Positions 7,218 through 14,504 are shown, counted from the stretch's first letter. The stretch is DNA of 14,504 bases from an uncultured Lachnospiraceae bacterium (GCA_910577655.1 CAJTOW010000040.1:15615-30118); one strand, 5' to 3'. A program made the numbers and translations. Notes: generated by a model from the sequence alone, not told the origin.

Positions 7218-9329
7218 TCAGACAATTCTCTTGAATTTCTTCTCAATCTCATATTTGCTCATGGAGATAATGGTGGGCCGCCCGTGGGGACAGGCGTATG
7301 GGTTCTCTAAGTCCAGAAGCTGGTCTACCAGACGGTCCGCCTCCGCCGCGCTCATGGCATGGCTTCCTTTGACCGCTGCCTTGCAGGACATGGAAGCCAC
7401 CTTTTCGTACACCAGCTCCGGACCTCCCGTCAGAGTGTCCTCTGCCAGACCGTCCAGCATATCCATCAGAAGATCTTTTTTCGCAATGGAAAACAGATTG
7501 TCCGGGACACCCCGGACCGCATATTCCTTGCCGCCGAAATGCTCGATCTCAAAGCCCACATCGTGAAAATACTTCAGATGGCGTTTTAAGAGATCCTCCT
7601 CCCGGCTTCCCAGTGTCAGGATGATGGGGGGATTCACCATCTGGCTTGTGAACTCCCGGGTCTTTAAGCTGTTCATGGTTTTCTCGTAGAGCACCTTCTC
7701 ATGGGCGGCGTGCTGGTCAATGATGTAGAGCTGGTTCTGGAATTCCACCAGCCAGTAGGTTTCGAAGAGCTGGCCGATGAGCTTGTGGCGGCTGCGGGAC
7801 TTTGGCGCTAACAGCTTTTCCTCAAAAAGATCCAGCTGTCTGGCAGTGCCTGCACTGCTGTCTTCCCCTCCGGAATCCGGCATACTCCCAGGATCCGTTC
7901 CATTCCCGGCCCCTGCCGGTATGCTTCTCTCCTGCTCCGGCTGTGAGTCAGGCGGCTGCAGGGGCTTTGTCCTGACAGTGGAAGTATTTTCTCCCGGCTC
8001 CGGCACCACTGCACCGGCGGCATTTTTCTCCTGCCATGTCGCACCTTTGGCAGTACCTTCTGGCTCCCTCACCATTCTGACGGCGGCATTCTCCTCCTGC
8101 CACGCCGCACCCCTGGCGGCATTTTCCTCCTCCGGCACCGGTCCCTGCGGGGCAGTGCCGCCCTCCGGTCCCGGCTTTCCCTTCACCTCATAGGGCGTCT
8201 GGCTTTCCCGGAACACAAAAGGCTGACGTTTCTCAAAGGGCTCCGGCAGGGGCAGGCGCTTCGACTTTTTCTCTTTCCCAGGTTCCGGCCCAGTCTGCTT
8301 TCTGTCCTGCCTCTTTTCCAGGGACACCTCCGGAATCAGCTCCCGCTTTCCCAGTGTCTTTGTGATGGCATCCCGGATCTGGCCAAAGATCATCTCCCCG
8401 TTCTGGAACCGCAGCTCCATCTTGGTAGGATGGACATTGACGTCCAGGTATTCCGGCTCGATGGTGATGTGGAGCATGGTAAAGGGATACTTGTGCTGCA
8501 TCATAAAAGGCTTGTAGGCATCCTCAATGGCCTTGCAGATGATGCTGCTTTTGATATAACGCCCGTTGATAAAATAATTCTCAAAGGCCCTGTTGTTTCT
8601 GGCGATCACCGGCTTGCCGATAAACCCGGTTATGGATACCGCCTCATGGCGCAGCTCCACCGGAATCAGATTACCGGTGATCTCCCGGCCATAGATGGTG
8701 TAGATAATGTCCTTAAGATTATGATTGCCGGATGTATACAGCTTATTCTGGTTGTTCTGGATGAAACGGATGGAGATCCCCGGATGGGACAGGGCGATCT
8801 TTTCTACCAGGTCCGCCACATGGGCCCCCTCGGTCATGGCGGTCTTTAAGAACTTTCTGCGGACCGGCGTATTGTAGAACAGATTCCGGGCAATGAAGGT
8901 GGTGCCCTCCGGTGCGCCGATCTCCTCCAGGCTCTTCTCCAGGCCGCCCTCAATCTGGTAGCGGGTGCCGGTCAGACGGTCAGTCACCCTTGTGATAACC
9001 TCCACCTGGGATACGGCGGCAATACTGGAAAGGGCCTCCCCCCGGAAGCCCAGGGAAGACACCACGAAAAGATCCTCCACCGACTGGATCTTGCTGGTGG
9101 AATGGCGCAGGAAGGCTGTGGCGATCTCATCTCCCGGGATCCCGCAGCCATTGTCCGTGACCCGTATGAAGGAAATGCCCCCGTCCCGGATTTCTACCGT
9201 GATGGCGGAGGCCCTGGCATCAATAGCATTTTCCAGAAGCTCCTTGACCACGGAAGCCGGACGCTCGATGACCTCACCGGCTGCGATTTTGTTGATGGTG
9301 CTCTGGTCAAGAACATGAATATTTGCCAT
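7218..9329 (-). CDS. mutL: DNA mismatch repair protein MutL (endonuclease type)
   Basis: Couples mismatch recognition by MutS to strand incision. The 703-residue protein has an N-terminal GHKL ATPase (KIAAGEVIERPASVVKELLENAIDA at the start, DNGCGI at 59-64, later GFRGEAL), a transducer domain to about residue 330, a long low-complexity linker (about 335-510) and a C-terminal dimerisation/nuclease domain. The metal-binding endonuclease motif DQHAxxE is at D538-E544, and the SCKAAVKG and ACPHGRP (679-685) motifs complete the nuclease site. It should therefore nick DNA itself, as in MutH-less bacteria. The ATG has AAAAGGAG upstream. It lies 36 bp after mutS. The linker contains an in-frame repeat (see separate entry), making the protein longer than B. 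subtilis MutL (about 627 residues). Confidence 0.97.
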   Translation of the reverse strand: MANIHVLDQSTINKIAAGEVIERPASVVKELLENAIDARASAITVEIRDGGISFIRVTDNGCGIPGDEIATAFLRHSTSKIQSVEDLFVVSSLGFRGEALSSIAAVSQVEVITRVTDRLTGTRYQIEGGLEKSLEEIGAPEGTTFIARNLFYNTPVRRKFLKTAMTEGAHVADLVEKIALSHPGISIRFIQNNQNKLYTSGNHNLKDIIYTIYGREITGNLIPVELRHEAVSITGFIGKPVIARNNRAFENYFINGRYIKSSIICKAIEDAYKPFMMQHKYPFTMLHITIEPEYLDVNVHPTKMELRFQNGEMIFGQIRDAITKTLGKRELIPEVSLEKRQDRKQTGPEPGKEKKSKRLPLPEPFEKRQPFVFRESQTPYEVKGKPGPEGGTAPQGPVPEEENAARGAAWQEENAAVRMVREPEGTAKGATWQEKNAAGAVVPEPGENTSTVRTKPLQPPDSQPEQERSIPAGAGNGTDPGSMPDSGGEDSSAGTARQLDLFEEKLLAPKSRSRHKLIGQLFETYWLVEFQNQLYIIDQHAAHEKVLYEKTMNSLKTREFTSQMVNPPIILTLGSREEDLLKRHLKYFHDVGFEIEHFGGKEYAVRGVPDNLFSIAKKDLLMDMLDGLAEDTLTGGPELVYEKVASMSCKAAVKGSHAMSAAEADRLVDQLLDLENPYACPHGRPTIISMSKYEIEKKFKRIV
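8016..8141. repeat. In-frame 33/66-bp repeat in the mutL linker
   Basis: A GGCGGCATT(Y)T..CTCCT unit starts at 8016, 8082 and 8115, i.e. spaced 66 and 33 bp, both multiples of 11 codons. The protein reads repeated E-x-N-A-A...G-A-x-W-Q segments (about residues 397-438) in the Pro/Glu/Gly-rich linker. It looks like slippage-driven expansion of a disordered tether. Confidence 0.6.
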
Positions 9330-9365
9330 GGTCTGGCTGCTCCTTTTCTGGTTATTTCTGGAACG

Positions 9366-12032
9366 TCACCCTTCCCCGCCGCTCCAGCGGTTATTCAGCT
9401 TTGTCTGGAGGCGGTACAGGGTATTCAGGGCGTCAATGGGTGTCATGTTGCCCAGCTCCAGCCCCTTAAGCTCCTCAATGATATCCGTCTCCCGGACCGT
9501 GTCAAAGAGAGTAAGCTGGCTCATCTCAATCTCATCCGGTTTCGGCACCGGCTTGTGGGAGGGAGCGGAGGCGCTGCTTTCCGCGATCTCCCTGGTTCTG
9601 GCAGTCAGATCCGAATCAATCAGCTCCTGCACCAGCTCCTTGGCCCGGCTGATGACCGAATCAGGAACCCCGGCCAGTTTGGCCACCTGGATTCCATAGC
9701 TCTTGTCTGCCCCGCCCCTGACGATCTTTCTTAAAAATACGATGTTGTCCCCCTGCTCCTTGACCGCGATACAGTAATTGTTGACCCCGTTTATAATGCC
9801 CTCCAGCTCCGTCAGTTCATGGTAATGGGTGGCGAACAAGGTCTTGGCCCCCAGAAGCCTGGTATTGCTGATATGCTCCACCACGGCCCAGGCGATGCTT
9901 AAACCGTCAAAGGTGCTGGTGCCGCGGCCGATTTCATCCAGAATCAGCAGACTGTTGCGGGTGGCATTGCGCAGGATGTTGGCCACCTCCGTCATCTCTA
10001 CCATGAAGGTACTCTGGCCCGAGGCCAGATCATCGGAGGCGCCTACCCGTGTGAAGATCCGGTCGCAGATCCCGATATTGGCCTGGTCCGCCGGGACAAA
10101 GCTGCCGATCTGGGCCATGAGCACGATCAGGGCCGTCTGGCGCATGTAAGTGGACTTGCCGGCCATATTGGGGCCGGTGATGATGGAGATCCGGTTCTTG
10201 CCGTTATCCAGATACGTGTCATTGGACACGAACAAATCATCCCGGAGCATTTTCTCCACTACCGGGTGGCGGCCGCCCCGGATCTGGATAATGCCCTTCT
10301 CATTGATAGCCGGTTTTATGTAGTTATTGCGGGTGGCTACCGTGGATAAGGACACATAAACATCCACCTCTGCCATGGCCCTGGCTGTCTTCTGGATCCG
10401 GACGACCTGGGCGGCGATCCGGTCCCGGACGTCGCAGAACAGCTCATATTCCAGGGAGAACAGCTTGTCCTCAGCCCCCAGGATCACGTCCTCCAGGTTC
10501 TTCAGCTCATCGGTGGTGTAGCGTTCTGCATTGGTCAGGGTCTGCTTCCGGACGAAATAATCCGGCACCAGGTCCTTAAAGGAATTGGTCACTTCAAAAT
10601 AATATCCGAACACCTTGTTGAATTTGATCTTCAGATTCTTGATGCCGGTCTTCTCCCTCTCACGGGTCTCCAGATCCGCCAGCCAGTTCTTCCCTTCGGT
10701 CTTGGCATCCCGCAGGCGGTCCGCTTCCTCGCTGAAGCCCTCCCGGATGATGCCGCCCTCCCGGACCGTGACCGGAGGCTCCTCCACAATGGCCCGTTCC
10801 ACCAGTTCATGAAGATCCTCCAGATTATCAAGCTCCTCCTTCAGCCGTGAAAGATTCCGGCAGGTGAATTCCTCCAGAAGCTGTTTGATGTGGGGAACCA
10901 TGGCAATGGAATTGCAGAAGGCCAGAAGATCCCTTGGATTGGCCGTCTTGTAGCTGATCCGCCCGATGAGCCGTTCCAGGTCATAGACCGGATTCAGATA
11001 TTCCCCCAGCTCCTCCCGTCCGATATAGTTCAGATTCAGCTCCTCCACAGCCTTCTGCCGCTCCTGAATCTTCTCCTGACAGATCAGGGGCTGCTCGATC
11101 CAGGTACGCAGAAGGCGTGCTCCCATAGCCGTCCGGGTCTTGTCCAGAACCCACAGAAGACTCCCCCGCTTCTGCTTCTCCCGCATGGTCTCCAGAAGCT
11201 CCAGATTCCGCCGGGTGGAGGAATCCAGCACCATATAATTGCCCGTAGCATAAGGCACGATGGTGGTCATATGGTCCAGGGTGCATTTCTGCGTCTCATA
11301 AAGATACTGTAAAACGGCGCCGGCCGCAATTGTTCCGCAGTCATAATCCACAAGTCCCAGCCCCTCAAGGCTTCCCACCTTAAAATGTTCCCGCAGTATG
11401 CGCCTGCACCCATCCTCCTGGAAAAAGCGCGGCTCCAGGGTACCCAGGGTAAAATGATACCGGTCCCGGATCTCCTCCAGATCCATGCCGGACATGGTGA
11501 AAGCGTCGTTGCAGACCACCTCGGAGGGGGAGAATTTGTTGATTTCATCCACCAGGGCTCGTTCGGAGTCCACCTCTGTCACCAGAAAATCCCCAGTGGT
11601 AATGTCGGCCGCTGCCAGACCCATCCGCTCTCCCAGATAGACGATCCCCATCAGGTAGTTGTTCCTGGAATCATCCAGGGCCTGGGCGCTGGTAATGGTC
11701 CCCGGGGTCACCACCCGGATCACCTCACGCTTCACCAGTCCCTTGGCAAGCTTTGGATCCTCCATCTGCTCTGCGATAGCCACCTTGTAGCCCTTCTGGA
11801 CCAGGCGGCTTAAGTAGCTGTCCACTGCATGGTAGGGCACGCCGCACATGGGAGCCCGCTCCGCAAGACCGCACTCCTTACCGGTAAGGGTCAGCTCCAG
11901 CTCCCGTGATACCGTGACGGCATCCTCAAAGAACATCTCATAAAAATCACCAAGACGGTAGAATAGGATGCAGTCATGATACTGCTTCTTGGTCTCCACA
12001 TATTGGGTCATCATCGGTGATAATCCGGTCAC
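9366..12032 (-). CDS. mutS: DNA mismatch repair protein MutS
   Basis: Recognises mismatches and small loops and recruits MutL. The 888-residue protein is full length. The mismatch-probing Phe-x-Glu is F30-Y-E32 in RLGDFYEMF, the Walker A motif GPNMAGKST is at 620-628 and is followed by the DLASGQSTFMVEM signature and the Walker B DEIGRGTST. A C-terminal tail ends in a helical LKGLELGNMTPIDALNTLYRLQ segment. The start codon is GTG at 12032-12030, with AAAGGAG 8 nt upstream; later in-frame ATG pairs at residues 7-8 are farther from the ribosome site. It follows miaB after 120 bp containing a strong hairpin, and precedes mutL by 36 bp. Confidence 0.97.
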   Translation of the reverse strand: MTGLSPMMTQYVETKKQYHDCILFYRLGDFYEMFFEDAVTVSRELELTLTGKECGLAERAPMCGVPYHAVDSYLSRLVQKGYKVAIAEQMEDPKLAKGLVKREVIRVVTPGTITSAQALDDSRNNYLMGIVYLGERMGLAAADITTGDFLVTEVDSERALVDEINKFSPSEVVCNDAFTMSGMDLEEIRDRYHFTLGTLEPRFFQEDGCRRILREHFKVGSLEGLGLVDYDCGTIAAGAVLQYLYETQKCTLDHMTTIVPYATGNYMVLDSSTRRNLELLETMREKQKRGSLLWVLDKTRTAMGARLLRTWIEQPLICQEKIQERQKAVEELNLNYIGREELGEYLNPVYDLERLIGRISYKTANPRDLLAFCNSIAMVPHIKQLLEEFTCRNLSRLKEELDNLEDLHELVERAIVEEPPVTVREGGIIREGFSEEADRLRDAKTEGKNWLADLETREREKTGIKNLKIKFNKVFGYYFEVTNSFKDLVPDYFVRKQTLTNAERYTTDELKNLEDVILGAEDKLFSLEYELFCDVRDRIAAQVVRIQKTARAMAEVDVYVSLSTVATRNNYIKPAINEKGIIQIRGGRHPVVEKMLRDDLFVSNDTYLDNGKNRISIITGPNMAGKSTYMRQTALIVLMAQIGSFVPADQANIGICDRIFTRVGASDDLASGQSTFMVEMTEVANILRNATRNSLLILDEIGRGTSTFDGLSIAWAVVEHISNTRLLGAKTLFATHYHELTELEGIINGVNNYCIAVKEQGDNIVFLRKIVRGGADKSYGIQVAKLAGVPDSVISRAKELVQELIDSDLTARTREIAESSASAPSHKPVPKPDEIEMSQLTLFDTVRETDIIEELKGLELGNMTPIDALNTLYRLQTKLNNRWSGGEG

Positions 12033-12094
12033 GTTTATTACTCCTTTTCTTTATGTTAAATGGTGTGTTTCCAGAAATACGCTCTCCAGACAAA

Positions 12095-12124
12095 GGTGCC
12101 CTGCGGCATCCGCCGCAGAACACC
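12095..12124 (-). promoter_or_regulatory. Strong hairpin in the miaB-mutS intercistronic leader
   Basis: Arms 12095-12107 and 12112-12124 pair over 13 positions (11 Watson-Crick and 2 G-U on the minus strand) with a 4-nt loop. On the minus strand it is followed only by TTTGTCTGG, which lacks a proper U tract, so it is a weak or non-classical terminator at best. It could be an mRNA-stability or processing element that sets the mutS level relative to miaB. Confidence 0.5.
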
Positions 12125-12152
12125 TTGTTCCAGAGCATGTCTGTCTATGGAA

Positions 12153-13637
12153 TCAGCACGGTTCACAGGCTGATCTGTCCTGAATCCGGCTTCCCATGTA
12201 ATAGAAGCCCCTGGCTTCCTCCAGGCGTACCTCCACGATCCTTCCCACCAGATCCTTTCCCCCCGGAAAATGAACAATGGTATTGTTGGAAAGCCGCCCG
12301 GTCATATAGCCCTCCTGGTGGTCGTCGGGACACTCCACCAGAACCTTCTGAACGGTTCCCGTATCCCTGCCGCAGACCTCTCCCGCGATCCCCTGAACCT
12401 CCTTTAAGAGCCGGTCGAACCGCTCCTTCGCCACATCCTCCGGTACCTGGTTCTCCATGGCGGCAGCCGGTGTACCGGTCCTTTTGGAATAGAGGAAGGT
12501 GAAGGCGCTGTCATAGCGGACACGCCGCACCACATCCAGGGTTTCCTCAAAGTCCTCCTCCGTCTCCCCCGGAAAGCCCACAATGATATCCGTGGTCAAA
12601 GAGATATCCGGCATGGCCTCCCGGATCTCTTCCACCAGCTCCAGATACCGCTCTTTGGTATATCTGCGGTTCATGACCCCAAGGATCCGGCTGCTGCCGG
12701 ACTGAAGCGGCAGATGCAGATGGCGGCACACCTTGTCACAATCTTTCATGGCTTCGATCAGCTCCGGAGACAGATCCTTGGGATGGGAGGTCATGAAACG
12801 GATCCGCTCCAGCCCTTCGATCTCATTGACCCGGCGCAGCAGCTGGGCGAAGGTAATGGGATGCGCAAGATTCTTCCCATAGGAATTGACATTCTGGCCT
12901 AAGAGCATGACCTCCACCACCCCGTCCTGAACCAGCCGGCGGATCTCCGCCAGAATATCCTCCGGCTCCCGGCTCCGCTCCCGGCCCCGGACATAGGGCA
13001 CGATGCAGTAGCTGCAGAAATTGTTGCAGCCGAACATGATATTGACACCGGATTTGAAGGGGAACTTCCTCTCTGTGGGAAGCTCCTCCACAATGGCTTC
13101 TGTAGAATCCCACACATCCACCACCATCTCCCGGCGGCCGGATGGACAGCCGGTCCGCTTACAGATAAGCTCTGCCAGCTTAAAGATATTGTGGGTGCCA
13201 AAGATGATATCCACAAAGGGGTAGCTCTTTTTGATCCTGTCCACCGCGGTCTTTTCCTGCATCATACAGCCGCACAGGGCAATCAGCATGTCCGGATTCC
13301 TGCGCTTTAAGTTCCGCAGATAGCCCAGATGTCCATAGACCTTCTGGTTGGCATTGTCCCGGACCGTGCAGGTGTTGTAGAGGACAAAATCCGCCTCCTC
13401 CCTGTCTGTCTCCTGAAAGCCTGCCTGACTCAGAATCCCCAGAAGCTTTTCCGAATCACGGGCATTCATCTGGCAGCCGAAGGTCTGGATACACGCGGTC
13501 GGGCGGCGTCCGTTTTTCCCCTCAAACTCCCGGACCCACTGCCGGCATTTTGCCATGAAGTAGTACTGTCTGGCAGGTTCTTCTGCGGGAGGCTCTGCAT
13601 TCATATCTATTTTATCTAAATCAATTTCCTGATACAT
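12153..13637 (-). CDS. miaB: tRNA-2-methylthio-N6-dimethylallyladenosine synthase MiaB
   Basis: Radical-SAM methylthiotransferase that converts i6A37 to ms2i6A37 in tRNA. The 494-residue protein has the UPF0004 domain with auxiliary-cluster cysteines C55 (TFGCQMN), C90 (NTCTVRDNA) and C124 (CGCMMQE). The radical-SAM triad C204-x3-C208-x2-C211 follows (MFGCNNFCSYC), and a C-terminal TRAM RNA-binding domain spans about 430-485. The N-terminal region (EIDLDKIDMNAEPP..RQYYFMAK) is typical of clostridial MiaB and supports the ATG at 13637. It is the first gene of the miaB-mutS-mutL-miaA-PLP enzyme unit. Its first 55 codons and about 25 bp of leader are duplicated in diverged form about 0.8 kb upstream, beyond a toxin-antitoxin module, so its 5' end is one side of a recombination event. 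No convincing promoter is visible in the 106 bp before it. Confidence 0.97.
   Translation of the reverse strand: MYQEIDLDKIDMNAEPPAEEPARQYYFMAKCRQWVREFEGKNGRRPTACIQTFGCQMNARDSEKLLGILSQAGFQETDREEADFVLYNTCTVRDNANQKVYGHLGYLRNLKRRNPDMLIALCGCMMQEKTAVDRIKKSYPFVDIIFGTHNIFKLAELICKRTGCPSGRREMVVDVWDSTEAIVEELPTERKFPFKSGVNIMFGCNNFCSYCIVPYVRGRERSREPEDILAEIRRLVQDGVVEVMLLGQNVNSYGKNLAHPITFAQLLRRVNEIEGLERIRFMTSHPKDLSPELIEAMKDCDKVCRHLHLPLQSGSSRILGVMNRRYTKERYLELVEEIREAMPDISLTTDIIVGFPGETEEDFEETLDVVRRVRYDSAFTFLYSKRTGTPAAAMENQVPEDVAKERFDRLLKEVQGIAGEVCGRDTGTVQKVLVECPDDHQEGYMTGRLSNNTIVHFPGGKDLVGRIVEVRLEEARGFYYMGSRIQDRSACEPC
13477..13519. repeat. 43-bp direct repeat, copy 1 (inside intact miaB)
   Basis: This segment of miaB (codons around GKNGRRPTACIQTFG) is identical over 43 bp to 14251-14293. 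It ends at the base where the upstream miaB fragment loses homology. Outside the 43 bp, on the 5' side, the two miaB copies are clearly diverged. It could be the core of an integration site or a crossover tract. Confidence 0.85.
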
Positions 13638-13678
13638 TTTCCTTGACTTTTATTCCCTTCTGCTATATAGTTGTATAA

Positions 13679-13735
13679 AAGAAGCGGGTTTTTACCGTAC
13701 AGCTTTATGGCTCAAGCGGGATACTCGCTTCTTTT
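13679..13735. terminator. Bidirectional intrinsic terminator between the toxin-antitoxin module and miaB
   Basis: Arms AAGAAGCGGGT (13679-13689) and ACTCGCTTCTT (13723-13733) pair with one mismatch around a 33-nt interior that can form a small inner stem. T runs flank it on both strands (TTTTT on plus, TTTT then ATAC on minus). On the minus strand it lies just after the antitoxin stop, so it should separate toxin-antitoxin transcription from miaB. Confidence 0.6.
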
Positions 13736-13743
13736 TGTGTTTC

Positions 13744-13935
13744 TCAATCCCAGATTATAGCTTCATGCGGTATTGTCCCATTCACTGCTCTGTCTTCCCG
13801 CCCAGCTTTTAAAGCTTCTAATTCTTCCGGTTCAGGAATCACTTCAGGCACGAATTTTACAATTACTCTATACAAAGTATCAATATCTTTTTCCGGAACC
13901 AGTTCTATTAAATTTTTCAACATTTCTTTGCTCAT
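13744..13935 (-). CDS. Putative antitoxin partner of the RelE-type toxin
   Basis: Protein of 63 residues beginning MSKEMLKNLIELVPEKD, predicted mostly helical, acidic in the middle (VIPEPEELEALKAGRED), ending NGTIPHEAIIWD. I do not recognise a named antitoxin family with certainty. The assignment rests on size, acidity and position 16 bp downstream of a RelE/ParE-like toxin in the same direction, with GAGGGG as ribosome site. The LVPEKDIDTLYRVIVKFVPE segment resembles N-terminal regions of small clostridial proteins found beside RelE toxins. Composition is visibly AT-richer than the housekeeping genes, consistent with transfer. No clear DNA-binding motif can be called by eye. Confidence 0.7.
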   Translation of the reverse strand: MSKEMLKNLIELVPEKDIDTLYRVIVKFVPEVIPEPEELEALKAGREDRAVNGTIPHEAIIWD

Positions 13936-13951
13936 ATTTCAGCCCCTCTTC

Positions 13952-14191
13952 CTATAATCTTTTATATGCTTGTCCTCTTGGAATGATATTGTCAATATAT
14001 ATTATATTATCTTCTATTGAAAACAGCACTCTTAAATCTCCAACTCTTAAACGGTATCCATTATCTATCCCCTGCAATTTTTTAATATCTCCTAAAGGAA
14101 TTTTTTCAATTGCATCTTTCAGACGTTTCTTGGTTGTTTTATCTGCTGCATTAATATATTTTACTGAATTTTTACTATATTCAATTTGCAA
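13952..14191 (-). CDS. RelE/ParE-family toxin of a type II toxin-antitoxin system
   Basis: Basic protein of 79 residues with the layout of the RelE/ParE fold: two N-terminal helices (SKNSVKYINAADKTTKKRLKDAIEKI), a G-D-IKKLQG turn, then the beta-sheet core NGYRLRVGDLRVLFSIEDN and a C-terminal IPRGQAYKRL. Family RelE proteins cleave mRNA on the ribosome and ParE proteins poison gyrase; the sequence suggests the RelE side (R-x-R-x-G-D-x-R-x-x-F core and basic C-terminal end), but this cannot be settled by eye. The start is TTG at 14191, with AAGGAG 9 nt upstream; no in-frame ATG near the N-terminus competes. The toxin gene precedes the antitoxin gene, the reverse of canonical relBE and like higBA. 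The region is AT-rich and sits between two copies of the miaB 5' end. Confidence 0.82.
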   Translation of the reverse strand: MQIEYSKNSVKYINAADKTTKKRLKDAIEKIPLGDIKKLQGIDNGYRLRVGDLRVLFSIEDNIIYIDNIIPRGQAYKRL

Positions 14192-14234
14192 TAATTTCTT
14201 CTCCTTTTCCGTCGCTTTTCAAAATCCTGTTTAC

Positions 14235-14429
14235 TCACACGTTCGGACAACCGAAGGTCTGGATACACGCGGTCGGGCGGCGTCCGTTTTTCCTTTCAAA
14301 GTCCAGAACCCATTCCCGGCATTTTGCCATGAAATAGTACTGCCTAAACGGCTCTTCTGTCGGCGGTTCTGAATTTATATCTATTTTATTTATATCAATT
14401 TCATTATGATTCGAAGCTTCATTATACAT
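14235..14429 (-). pseudogene. Truncated duplicate of the miaB 5' end
   Basis: The frame encodes 64 residues starting MYNEASNHNEID and ending ACIQTFGCPNV. From EID to the first cluster cysteine, 42 of 52 residues match intact MiaB (hand count); a 6-residue insertion follows the first three residues. Homology extends about 25 bp upstream of the ATG and stops right after TFG-Cys, where a short unrelated tail reaches a TGA. It lacks all later cysteines and the radical-SAM domain, so it cannot be active. Divergence from the intact copy means it is not a recent simple duplication. Either it is the remnant of the original miaB after an element brought a replacement 5' end, or it was brought in by the element. 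Confidence 0.88.
14251..14293. repeat. 43-bp direct repeat, copy 2 (end of miaB fragment)
   Basis: Identical over 43 bp to 13477-13519 and located exactly at the broken end of the miaB fragment; the two starts are 774 bp apart. A small palindrome TTCGG-ACAA-CCGAA (14242-14255) straddles the junction. Confidence 0.85.
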
Positions 14430-14504
14430 TTTCTCTTAACTTTTTCCCTTTCTAGAGTGTGTCTGAAAATTGCTTTCTGGCAGATGTGCGTCACAGTTTG
14501 TGGG
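14430..14504. other. Unassigned right-edge sequence
   Basis: The first 25 bp or so are homologous to the leader of intact miaB (GGGAA..AAGTxAAG before the ATG, minus strand). The rest has no recognisable gene or convincing promoter and is cut by the window end; the final CACAGTTTGTG is a small imperfect hairpin. Nothing further can be supported. Confidence 0.4.

Noticed and set aside
7160..7252. Upstream extension of miaA into mutL
   Set aside because: It would overlap the end of mutL; the ATG at 7159 has a well-placed AAAGGAG and still leaves an N-terminal extension.
13773..14372. Plus-strand open frame of 199 codons across the toxin-antitoxin genes
   Set aside because: It is antisense to the toxin, antitoxin and miaB fragment, begins inside the antitoxin gene, and has no plausible ribosome site or domain.
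1..14504. tRNA or rRNA genes
   Set aside because: No cloverleaf-like or rRNA-like segment was recognised on either strand by eye.

Overview
The window is a stretch of a Firmicutes chromosome, most likely a fairly GC-rich member of the Clostridia (Lachnospiraceae-like). I infer this from the protein sequences, from the miaB-mutS-mutL-miaA gene order, and from strong AGGAG-type ribosome binding sites. No taxonomic marker gene is present, so the family-level assignment is an inference. All convincing genes lie on the minus strand; plus-strand reading frames are antisense shadows.

Reading in the direction of transcription (right to left), the window starts with a mosaic region at 14504-13638. 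It holds a broken 5' fragment of miaB, then an AT-rich two-gene toxin-antitoxin module (RelE/ParE-type toxin first, small putative antitoxin second), then a bidirectional terminator. Next comes a probable operon: intact miaB, mutS (GTG start), mutL, miaA and a PLP-dependent COG4100/'aluminium resistance' family protein. It combines the two sequential tRNA A37 hypermodification enzymes (MiaA isopentenylates, MiaB methylthiolates) with the two core mismatch-repair proteins. MutL carries the endonuclease motif, as expected in a MutH-less bacterium.

An intergenic block of nested perfect palindromes (4581-4753) ends that unit and includes a bidirectional intrinsic terminator. A good extended -10 promoter (4503-4531) then starts the second operon: radC, mreC, mreD and mrdA (PBP2, running off the left edge). 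The junctions are tight: the radC stop abuts the mreC start, mreC and mreD overlap by ATGA, and mreD is 6 bp from mrdA. These three envelope proteins belong to the cell-elongation (rod) machinery. mreB, often found between radC and mreC, is absent here.

The points most worth a second look are: (1) the miaB 5' duplication bracketing the toxin-antitoxin genes, where the two copies are diverged except for a perfect 43-bp stretch ending exactly at the break; (2) a large insertion of roughly 230 residues inside the PBP2 transpeptidase domain; (3) the compound palindromic intergenic block; (4) an in-frame repeat in the MutL linker. Apart from the mosaic region, the window is ordinary housekeeping chromosome. 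I do not see a clear new multi-gene system.
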